From: JAQBGV01 sp032128395
Lineage (GTDB): Bacteria; Planctomycetota; UBA8108; UBA1146
Length of the DNA: 64,000 nucleotides
Reading direction: 5' to 3'
NCBI GenBank assembly: GCA_032128395.1
Contig: JAQBGV010000194.1
Location: 1 to 64,000, forward strand
The notes below the pieces were generated by a model that ran no database searches, was not told where the DNA came from, and saw nothing but the letters and a program-made list of their open reading frames with translations. The translations under genes and the position numbers were made by a program. Numbering within the stretch: the first letter of the stretch is position 1; every line of letters begins with the position of its first letter. Positions 43,965-51,583 of the stretch are shown here, one piece after another.

Positions 43965-44104
43965 GATCTCCCCTCGATCGAGCCGAAGAGTCTATCGGGG
44001 AGCGGAGGAACTCGGGTAGGGGTCCCCCCCGAGAATCAGCGTGTCGGCGATCCACCGTCCGGGTACCATCCGCGGACACCGCGAAATGACGAGAGGTTGG
44101 GGGA

Positions 44105-44914
44105 ATGATCGCACCGAGGCTCATCACCATCGTTCTGCTCGCACTCCCCGTCCTGACGAGCGGCTGCAGTCTCACCGGCGGTTCCGCGTGGAACGGGGTC
44201 CACATCTCCGGTGCCGCCGGGTACATGGAGACCGAACTCGACGGAAGCCTCGACACCACGATCGAGCGAACCCCGGGGATCCCCGTCACGACGGGCTTCG
44301 ATTTCGAGGGCAACGGCGGGCAGAAAGGCAAGGAGTCGACCGTCTACCTCGCCGGCGCGGTGGGGCTCGCTCCGCTCGAGCTCAGAGTGAGTGGCTTCCA
44401 GTACCAGCAGAACTCCACCGGCACGTTCACGGGCGAGTTCCTCGACACCACGTTCACCGGCATGGTCGAATCTGAGTTCGATATCGGTGCGTATCAGGCC
44501 ACTCTCGGATTCGACATTCTGAATCTCGAACGATTCCGGGTGGGGATCCTCGCCGGGGCGACGATCCTGGATCTCGATCTCGGCCTGTCCGATGTCACGT
44601 TTCCCGGGACCGAAGAATCGGTCGACGAGATACTCCCGATCCCCGTCGTCGGGGTGCGGGCCGATATCAAGATCACGGGATTCCTCCGCGTCGGAGCGAC
44701 CGGGACGTTCTTTCCCCTCGAGGATATCGAAGACTTCGACGTCCGCTTCATGGACCTGGAAGGTGGGATTTATCTCGAACCCGTCTCCTACCTCGAGATC
44801 TTCGCGATCTATCGATCGATCTCGCTCGAGGGGGAGGGTGAGATCGACAACGTCATCGCCGATTTCGACATCGAACTCAGTGGGCCGGTCTTCGGGGTGG
44901 CGGTGACTTTCTAG
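44105..44914 (+). CDS. Lipoprotein with outer-membrane beta-barrel-like domain
   Basis: This 269-residue protein has a lipobox (LPVLTSGCSLTGG, Cys21) and a mature part with alternating beta strands: YLAGAVGLAPLELRVSGFQY, YQATLGFDILNLERFRVGIL and YLEIFAIYRSISLEG. The sequence ends with an aromatic residue (GVAVTF), which fits an outer-membrane barrel or a barrel-like sandwich. No specific family is recognised. It is flanked by the kinase (divergent) and the receiver-HDOD gene (convergent), so it appears to be monocistronic. Confidence 0.72.
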   Translation: MIAPRLITIVLLALPVLTSGCSLTGGSAWNGVHISGAAGYMETELDGSLDTTIERTPGIPVTTGFDFEGNGGQKGKESTVYLAGAVGLAPLELRVSGFQYQQNSTGTFTGEFLDTTFTGMVESEFDIGAYQATLGFDILNLERFRVGILAGATILDLDLGLSDVTFPGTEESVDEILPIPVVGVRADIKITGFLRVGATGTFFPLEDIEDFDVRFMDLEGGIYLEPVSYLEIFAIYRSISLEGEGEIDNVIADFDIELSGPVFGVAVTF

Positions 44915-44963
44915 GCGAAGGCGTGGAGCAGAGGGAGAAGTCGCGACCGAGCGAGCTCGGCTC

Positions 44964-46304
44964 CTACGTCACCAGCACGCCCGCCGGGTCCGGTTGCTCC
45001 CATGCGGCAGCGGCGATCGACGCGAGCTTCGGCTCGGCCATCGCCCAGAGTCGGGGCCGGATCTCGGCCAGCTGCGCCAGGAACTCGGCCGGCTGCGAAT
45101 TTCGAGGGAACGCGACCTCCCGGTGGCGCTGCGCTGCGAGAGATGCGACCGAGACGACCCACTCGTCGGGGCGCGCCACCTTCTGCGGATCCTCGCACGC
45201 CTCGACGACTCGGCCGATCCAAGCCGGCAACCCCCACTGCCGCACGATCGCACCTCCGAGTTCGGCGTGGTCGAAGCCGAACAGATCACGCTCCGCCTCT
45301 GCCCAACGGCATCGCGTCGCGAGCACCTGTTCCCGCACCGCGAAATGATCGAGGCGTGGGCTCGCCACCGCGGCGAGGATCCCGACCATGTGCAGAATTC
45401 CGGCGATCCCAGGATCACTGTTCCGCGGCAGACCGATCGCGGCTCCGATCTCGCGCGAGGCGAATCCCGTGGCGAGGGAGAGCGACCAGCAATCGCGCGA
45501 CACCAGGTCCTCCCGCTTCAGGAGAACCTCCGAGACCGAGGCACCGAGGCAGATCGAGCCGAGATCGCGAAGGCCGAGCAGGGCGCACGCGTCGGAGACG
45601 GTGCTGACCGACTTCTTCAACCCGTAGTAGGCGGAGTTCACGACTTTGAGTACCGAGCTCGAGAGCCCCGGGTCGGTCTCGACGACCCTCGCGATCTGCT
45701 TCACCGTCGCTTCGGAATCGCCGAGGAGCTCGAGGACCTGGTGGGTGGCCGCCCGGAAGACGGGCACACGGACTCCCTGCATCCGCGGATCGGCGAGGCG
45801 GATCGCTTCGGAGATGGCGCGGAGGGGACGCGGCCCGGAGATCGCAGCGACCTCGGGAGGTGCGGCGGTAGCGGCCGGGGCAGGAACGGGAGCGGCTCGG
45901 AAACGTCCGGCGTCCTCGAGCACCTGCCGGACCCGTTCCCGAACGAGCTGGGGTCGCACCGGCTTGAGCAACAGGTCGGCGACCCCGAGCTGACGCGATT
46001 TTTCGACCTGAGCCTCATCCGCGATCGAAGTGATCAGCATCACGGGGATGTCGGTGGCACCGAGGTCATTTCTCAGCCGACGGATGAGGTCGAAGCCGGA
46101 GAGCCCCGGGAAGGAGATCTCGCTGATCACGAGGTCGAACCCACCGCGCGAGAGCTCAGCGAGCGCTTCGCGGACGTCAGCTGCGGTGCGGATCTGGTAT
46201 TGATCGGGGTGGAGGGTTCGCTCGAGGGTCCGCAGGAAGATGCGGTTCCCATCGACGAGGAGAATCCGCGGCGAGTCGGCTCTGGCGCCGCGCGGGCCCG
46301 GCAT
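44964..46304 (-). CDS. Receiver-domain plus HDOD protein with altered phosphorylation site
   Basis: This 446-residue protein has a CheY-like receiver domain (about residues 13-125) and an HDOD domain (about 160-360). The receiver normally has Asp at the phosphorylated position. Here the line-up reads FDLVISEISFPGLSGFD, with Glu replacing that Asp, and the acidic pair is VDGN. The conserved lysine (LLLKPVRP) remains. It may be locked in an active-like state. The HDOD signature is VETDPGLSSSVLKVVNSAYY. An Ala/Pro-rich linker joins the domains. HDOD proteins act in signalling without obvious catalysis. GGAGGAGT precedes the ATG. Confidence 0.88.
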   Translation of the reverse strand: MPGPRGARADSPRILLVDGNRIFLRTLERTLHPDQYQIRTAADVREALAELSRGGFDLVISEISFPGLSGFDLIRRLRNDLGATDIPVMLITSIADEAQVEKSRQLGVADLLLKPVRPQLVRERVRQVLEDAGRFRAAPVPAPAATAAPPEVAAISGPRPLRAISEAIRLADPRMQGVRVPVFRAATHQVLELLGDSEATVKQIARVVETDPGLSSSVLKVVNSAYYGLKKSVSTVSDACALLGLRDLGSICLGASVSEVLLKREDLVSRDCWSLSLATGFASREIGAAIGLPRNSDPGIAGILHMVGILAAVASPRLDHFAVREQVLATRCRWAEAERDLFGFDHAELGGAIVRQWGLPAWIGRVVEACEDPQKVARPDEWVVSVASLAAQRHREVAFPRNSQPAEFLAQLAEIRPRLWAMAEPKLASIAAAAWEQPDPAGVLVT

Positions 46305-46446
46305 AGGACTCCTCCTCCCGAAATGGAATTCCCCTGGCTCCGCACGTCATCCAAGAGTCGCATCCGGAGCCGACATCGCCGATCCGCCCACTCTCCCGAT
46401 CACGCTAAGTGACAACGCCTGCGTAGCTTGTGGGAGCATCCCGCGA

Positions 46447-47839
46447 TCACCGGAGCCCGATCCGAAGTGCGAGATCGGAGACGAATCGCCGCCCAGGATC
46501 GAGGAGTACGAGGGTATCGCGAAAGGCCGGGAGCGAAGGAGTCATCGCCTCGAAGCGCTCCGCGGTGATCCCCGCATCCTTCGCCAAGTAGATCGTGCCA
46601 CCGCGGTCCGCCACCTCGGCATCGATCTCGTCGAGCAGTGCGTCGAGACCCGGGCGACGGGGGGAAGTCGAGGGCGAGGGTGAGACCCGGGCGTGGGAAA
46701 GAGATTCCCCCCCGTCCTTCGCCGAGGCCCTTCAGCACAGCGAGAGTCGGCGGATGATTTCGGTCGCGCAGTCGATCGAGAATCGAGCGCACCCCCGCCG
46801 CAGACTCTTCGGATGGGAGCACGCACTGGTGCTGGCGAAACCCCCGACGCCCGTAGAAACGGTTCCATTCGCGCACCCGATCGAGGGGGAAGAAGAACTG
46901 GTGCCACGGTTCGATCTTCGTCTCTCCCGATCGACGGGTCGCCCAGCTGAACCGCTTGCCATTCAGCAGACGCACGCCGCCACGCCAGAGCAGCCCGTCT
47001 CCCAGAAAGGGAAACGGTGCCGAGCGAGTCGGCGGGACGTCGAACGGGTGGCCGCGCGCGCTCGGGGGGAGATCCGAGAGTTCGGCGTGGTCTCCCCCGA
47101 TCACGATGCCGCGGCCGAATCCAGCCCCACTCGCGAACGCATCGATCCAGGCGACGGTGTAGCGCCAGCGCTCCTCTGCCCACAAGAGGAGCTCGACCGA
47201 TTCGTCGAGGTCCCGAGCTGTCCGGGCCTCGCTGCGCATCCAACTCGAAGGAACGGGAACGAGCGAGAGTTCGATCTCCTCGATCAGGCCGGTCAGACCC
47301 ATCCCCCCGATGGTGAGCTCGAGCAGAGCAGCGGCGCTCGAGTCCCCCACGTCTAGGGTACGTCGTACTCCGTCCGCAGTGCGCAGGACGACGGTGCGCA
47401 CGTGATGGCCGATCGACCCGTCGCGGTGGTGGTTCTTGCCGTGAATGTCCGCCGCGATCGCTCCACCGAGCGTGACCGCACCGGTGCCGGGGAGCACCGG
47501 GAGGAAGAGCCCATGCTCGAGCGCAGCTTCACTGGCACGGGCGACGGAGACCCCGGCGACGGCGCGTAGGGTGCCCGCGGCGGCATCGATCTGAACTTCG
47601 TGCGCGGGAGGGACCTGCAGAACGACCCCCGCCGAGGAGAGCGCCGCGTCCCCGTAGGAACGACCGGCCCCGCGCGCGATCACGCTCGGGGCTTCGGGGT
47701 CGGCGAGGAGGGATGCGACGAGCGAGGGGTCGGCGCCGATGACCTGGCAGTTCGTGCGTGGGTATCTCCCCCACCCGGTGAGACTCTTCCGGTGCAGCTC
47801 GGGGGACCATGGCCCGACGGAAGAGCTCGATGGGACCAC
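46447..47839 (-). CDS. FAD-linked oxidase, DprE1-like (frameshifted)
   Basis: This FAD enzyme, about 463 residues after repair, resembles decaprenylphosphoryl-ribose oxidase DprE1 and sugar-lactone oxidases. The FAD domain has ARGAGRSYGDAALSS, LPGTGAVTLGGAIAADIHGK and a GMGLTGLIEEIELSLV segment. The first frame fails after LALDF. Dropping one base from the GGGGGG run at 46659-46664 restores PRRPGLDALLDEIDAE and the typical end LLDPGRRFVSDLALRIGLR with a stop at 46447. The unrepaired frame runs on to 46400. The GTG start at 47839 is close to the mqnD stop. Substrate is unknown; a polyprenyl-sugar role is family-level guesswork. Confidence 0.75.
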
Positions 47840-47841
47840 CG

Positions 47842-48696
47842 CTACTCGACGAACTCCGGGTCGGGGCCATCGGGGACGATCCCCGCCTCGACTCCGCGCC
47901 GGAGGAAGCGACGCACCGCCTCACGACCGTCGTCGCCGTAGTCGAGGGTGCGGGCGTTGACGTACATCCCGACGAACTGGTCGGTCTGACTGCGGTCGAG
48001 ACCGCGACCGTAGCCCTCTGCGTAGTCGAGCGCCTCCTCGCGGTGATCGAGAGCGTACGCGATGCTCGCGCGCAAGATCTGCGAGACCTCACGCATCCGC
48101 TCCGGTCCGAGGTCGCGACGGATCGCGTTTCCGCCGAGCGGGAGCGGCAACCCGTCCTCTTCTTCCGCCCACCACTCCCCGAGATCTAGGATGCGGTGCA
48201 GCCCATCATCCGAGTAGGTGAGCTGGCCCTCGTGGATCACGACGCCCGCGTCGACCTGCCCATCTCTCACACGATCGATGATCTCGTCGAAGGGGACGAC
48301 GGTGGTCCGCACTCCGGGGCTCCAAAGACGGAGCGCGAGAGCGGCGCTCGTCCATTCCCCCGGGATCGCGACGGTGCGCCCTTCGAGCGACTCTCGATCC
48401 CCCGGCTCCCGGGCGACCACCACCGGTCCGTACCCCTCTCCCATACTCGCCCCGTGCGCGAGAAGTGCGTACCGTTCGCGAAGATGAGCGAAGCCGTGGA
48501 TGGAGAGCGCCGTGACTTCGTAGCGCCCCTCGACCGCGCGGCGGTTCAAGGTCTCGATGTCGGCGAGCACGTGCTCGAACCGGTACGAGCCCGCGTCGAC
48601 CCGCCCTTCCCCGATCGCATAGTGCATGAACGCGTCATCGGAATCGGGGCTGTGGGCGATGGTGATGGAAGTGGTCGTCGGGGAAGCGTCAGGCAT
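47842..48696 (-). CDS. mqnD: 1,4-dihydroxy-6-naphthoate synthase
   Basis: This 284-residue protein is MqnD, which makes 1,4-dihydroxy-6-naphthoate in the futalosine route to menaquinone. Family-typical segments are AHSPDSDDAFMHYAI at the start, LADIETLNRRAVEGRYEVTA, HGASMGEGYGPVVV and the VVIHEGQLTY region with the catalytic-site histidine. GGAGAGAGT precedes the ATG. Only this futalosine gene is in the window, so the other steps would be elsewhere. It may share a transcript with the oxidase downstream (2-base gap). Confidence 0.93.
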   Translation of the reverse strand: MPDASPTTTSITIAHSPDSDDAFMHYAIGEGRVDAGSYRFEHVLADIETLNRRAVEGRYEVTALSIHGFAHLRERYALLAHGASMGEGYGPVVVAREPGDRESLEGRTVAIPGEWTSAALALRLWSPGVRTTVVPFDEIIDRVRDGQVDAGVVIHEGQLTYSDDGLHRILDLGEWWAEEEDGLPLPLGGNAIRRDLGPERMREVSQILRASIAYALDHREEALDYAEGYGRGLDRSQTDQFVGMYVNARTLDYGDDGREAVRRFLRRGVEAGIVPDGPDPEFVE

Positions 48697-48780
48697 ACTC
48701 TCTCCTAGATGATCGAGGAGCGAGCACGATAGCGTGAGGATGCGAAACCGACCAGCCCAGGACCGGTCGAGGCCGGCACT

Positions 48781-49833
48781 CTAGACTGGTTTTCGTAGCA
48801 CGAAGGTGAGCGTGGCGCCGGCATCCGGAAAGCGTCGGGCGAGCCAGCGCCCCCCCAGACGGAGGAGGCGGTTCTTCTTCTCGGCGTGGCCCGGGGTGGA
48901 GAGGTGGTCGTAGGTCTCGAGGTGGAGGAGTTCGTAGTCGGGGAGCCAGACGCGGCGAACCTTCTCGACATCGAGGCCGCGGTCCGGGTCGACTTCTCGC
49001 CCCGCGGTCGGGGAGTGGAAGTCGATCCACTGGACGAGCTCCTCACGGCTGGGCGCGGTCGTCACGGTCCCGGCGTCCACCAGTTTCTTGGCGACCTGGT
49101 CGAGGATCTCCTCCGTCTCCCGAGCCTTTTCGGCGACCCCACGCCCGCGCGCCTCGAGGAGCGCGCCGCGCAGCTTCGACCGCAGCCCGAACGCCCGCGC
49201 GAGCCGGTCGATGCGCAGCGCCTTCGCGACCGCGATCGCGCTGCCGATCGGATCACCGAACAGTTCGATCATCCGGGACCAGCGTCGGAGGCCGCGCTCG
49301 CGGTAATGGCGTAGATTCGGTTCGTGTCCGATGACGAGCAGCCCCCCCGGTCTCAGGATCCGATCGATCTGAGAGAAGAGGCGACGCAGGTCGGGGACGT
49401 GATGCACGACCGAGTTGCCGGTGACCACATCGAAACTCTTCGACGGGAACGGGTAGCTCACTCCGTCGACCGGCTCGTAGCGGAGGCGACAGGGGACCAC
49501 TTCCGATTGCAGTCGCTCGCGCGCGATCGCGAGCATCGAGATCGAGAGATCGCTCAGCACGTACTCGTCCTCGGCTCGGAGGTAGGGGCCGACCGTCCTC
49601 GGCACGAAACCGGTGCCGGTGCCGATGTCGAGGTAATTCCGCGCTCGTCCCGGCCCCGAGAGCCACGTCTCGGCGATCGCGCGCCAGCGGGCGGCCTCGG
49701 CGACGAAGATCTCGTCGTGCTTCTCCTCGTACCGCACCCCTTCGAGGTCGTGGAAGATGCGGTTCACCTCGATGATGAGGCGCTCGGACGAGATCTTCTT
49801 GGTCGCGGTGGAGGGCGGGCGCGGCGTGGTCAT
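48781..49833 (-). CDS. SAM-dependent class I methyltransferase
   Basis: This 350-residue protein has a Rossmann-type SAM-binding core: YLDIGTGTGFVPRTVGPYL (motif I), VLSDLSISMLAIA (motif II) and FDVVTGNSVVHHVPDLRR (motif IV), then LRPGGLLVIGHEPN. A helical C-terminal extension of about 150 residues follows. No methyl acceptor can be inferred. The gene sits 2 bases after the glycosyltransferase stop. The ATG at 49833 is preferred; a GTG at 49839 that overlaps the stop is an alternative. The pair may modify a lipid or polysaccharide (inference). Confidence 0.85.
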   Translation of the reverse strand: MTTPRPPSTATKKISSERLIIEVNRIFHDLEGVRYEEKHDEIFVAEAARWRAIAETWLSGPGRARNYLDIGTGTGFVPRTVGPYLRAEDEYVLSDLSISMLAIARERLQSEVVPCRLRYEPVDGVSYPFPSKSFDVVTGNSVVHHVPDLRRLFSQIDRILRPGGLLVIGHEPNLRHYRERGLRRWSRMIELFGDPIGSAIAVAKALRIDRLARAFGLRSKLRGALLEARGRGVAEKARETEEILDQVAKKLVDAGTVTTAPSREELVQWIDFHSPTAGREVDPDRGLDVEKVRRVWLPDYELLHLETYDHLSTPGHAEKKNRLLRLGGRWLARRFPDAGATLTFVLRKPV

Positions 49834-49835
49834 GG

Positions 49836-51044
49836 TCACCTCGCCATCTCGGAGTGCGGGGTGTCCACTAGGACTTCGACCGGTACGAGCGGATCGGTCT
49901 CGGCGGCGAAGGCGACCGGGTCGTCGCGGTAGACGGCGATCGTCTGGCGCGCGGCACGCTGCCACGAGTACGCCGGGTCGGCGACGCGCCGGTGGCCGCG
50001 GATGCGCAGCTCCTCACGCCACGCTTCGTCCTCCTCGAGTCGACGCATCCCCGCCGCCAGCGCTTCCGGGTCCTCGGGATCGACGAGCGCGGCGGCGTCC
50101 CCCACCACCTCCGGACACGATGTGCGGTCGCTGACGAGCATCGGAAGCCCACACGCCATCGCTTCGAGCGGCGGGAGCCCGAAGCCCTCGTAGAGGGACG
50201 GGTAGATCCCCCACCGTGCAGCGGTGAGGAGGGCCGCGAGTTCATCGGGGTAACGGACCGAGGCGGATCGCACTGCCAGGTCGAGCCCGAGGGCTGTGAC
50301 GACCGCTCGAGCCTCCGCCGGGAGCGACTTCGGGCCGGTGAGGAGGAGGGTCGGCCGCGACTTGGGGTCGGGGAATGCGGCGGAAAACGCCCGCAGGCAC
50401 GCCGGGATGTTCTTCCGCGGGGTGATCGTCCCGACCGGGTAGATCGCGAACGCGCCTTCGATGCCGAGCTTCCGTCGCACCTTCTGCTGCACGCTCGCCG
50501 CAGCGGGAGAGAAGCGGGGATCCACGCCGTGCGGAACCACCCAGACCCGCTCCGGATCGACATCGCACGCCGAGACCAGGTCCTCTTTCGAGCGATGGGC
50601 GAGGGCGATCACTCGATCCGCACGGCGGAGCGAGTGGCGCAGCAAGGTGCGATAGCCGTAATCGTTGCCACGTGGGTCGTCGTAGAGATCGGGACGACGG
50701 AGGTACGCGACATCGTGGACGGTGAGGACGGTGGGGACTCCCGAGCGGGCGCGCGGCAGCGAGAAGTGCGTGCCGTGGACGACGTCGACCGGTCCGGTGG
50801 TGCGCTCGACCTTCGGCCACCCGAAGTGATTCTCGAGGAAATCGAGCATGCGACGGGATCCGCGCATCGGGACCGCGCGGACCCGATCCGGGAGATCCGG
50901 GCGAAACTCCGCAGTGCGCCCGCGCAGCAGCATCTGGACCTCGAGACGGGGCTCCACCGCGACGAGGGCCGGAATCAGGTTCTCGAGATAGCTGCGGACC
51001 CCGCCGGGAATCGCCCAGTGGGACCCGTCGATCGCGAGGCGCAT
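49836..51044 (-). CDS. Glycosyltransferase, GT4 family
   Basis: This 402-residue GT-B glycosyltransferase transfers a sugar from a nucleotide donor. The N-domain begins MRLAIDGSHWAIPGGVRSYL. The family 4 nucleotide-sugar motif is GIYPSLYEGFGLPPLEAMAC, followed by GLPMLVSDRTSCPEVVG. PVGTITPRKNIPACLRAF marks the donor-domain start. The ATG at 51044 has GGAGAAGGAG just upstream; the longer ORF adds non-homologous sequence. It is the first gene of a minus-strand run with the methyltransferase. Acceptor and donor cannot be assigned. Confidence 0.92.
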   Translation of the reverse strand: MRLAIDGSHWAIPGGVRSYLENLIPALVAVEPRLEVQMLLRGRTAEFRPDLPDRVRAVPMRGSRRMLDFLENHFGWPKVERTTGPVDVVHGTHFSLPRARSGVPTVLTVHDVAYLRRPDLYDDPRGNDYGYRTLLRHSLRRADRVIALAHRSKEDLVSACDVDPERVWVVPHGVDPRFSPAAASVQQKVRRKLGIEGAFAIYPVGTITPRKNIPACLRAFSAAFPDPKSRPTLLLTGPKSLPAEARAVVTALGLDLAVRSASVRYPDELAALLTAARWGIYPSLYEGFGLPPLEAMACGLPMLVSDRTSCPEVVGDAAALVDPEDPEALAAGMRRLEEDEAWREELRIRGHRRVADPAYSWQRAARQTIAVYRDDPVAFAAETDPLVPVEVLVDTPHSEMAR

Positions 51045-51166
51045 CGGTTCTCCTTCTCCGGCCACACCGTGTCTTTCTCTTCGGCAGGATCGGGGGTCGG
51101 CTCCAGTGGGAAGAAGAGGACTCCCATGTCCCGGGTTTCGGGGCGGGAAACGCCACGAGCCAAGGT

Positions 51167-51194
51167 TTACACCGGGGCCCGCGCTCCTATACTC
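51167..51194 (+). promoter_or_regulatory. Sigma-70-like promoter of the ferredoxin gene
   Basis: TTTACA and TATACT are separated by 16 bases, about 90 bases before the ferredoxin start, in the divergent gap with the glycosyltransferase. It is the best -10 box I found in the window. Confidence 0.55.
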
Positions 51195-51285
51195 CCCGAC
51201 GGTCGAGCACCGCCCCCTCGGACGGCCCCCCAGAGAATCACGCTCGCGGCGGGACTCCGGCCAGGCAGAAGAATTGAGGACCGCG

Positions 51286-51516
51286 ATGGCTGATCCAGCG
51301 AATCGAGTGAGTTCGAACGTCCCCGGAAAGTGGTACGTCGATGTCGAGTGCATCGACTGCGATCTGTGCAGGACCACCGCTCCCGAGAACTTCAAAGCGA
51401 ACGAGGACGAGGGCTATTCCTTCGTCTACAAGCAACCGACCTCCGCAGAGGAGGAGGAGCTCTGCCGGCAAGCGCTGGAAGAGTGTCCGGTGGAGGCGAT
51501 CGGGAGCGACGGATAG
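51286..51516 (+). CDS. Ferredoxin, probably single [4Fe-4S]
   Basis: This 76-residue electron carrier has YVDVECIDCDLCRTTAPENF, giving a CxxCxxC set, and a distal CPVEAIG with the fourth ligand. An extra cysteine precedes it in ELCRQALEECP. The sequence NEDEGYSFVYKQPTS between them fits small ferredoxins common in this phylum. The ATG at 51286 follows GAGGACCGCG. It has its own promoter candidate and ends at an interspersed repeat. The redox partner is unknown. Confidence 0.88.
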   Translation: MADPANRVSSNVPGKWYVDVECIDCDLCRTTAPENFKANEDEGYSFVYKQPTSAEEEELCRQALEECPVEAIGSDG

Positions 51517-51520
51517 GGCG

Positions 51521-51560
51521 TGTCAGGGGACTGGCTCGCCGGAGGTGTAGCTGTCCCAGC
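51521..51560. repeat. Interspersed repeat fragment (copy R3)
   Basis: GGGGACTGGCTCGCC here is identical to the left end of the element at 9840-9949, and GTCCCAGC follows after a gap. It lies between the convergent ferredoxin and radical SAM genes. Confidence 0.55.
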
Positions 51561-51583
51561 TTCTCTGGCGTCTCTCCGACAGT

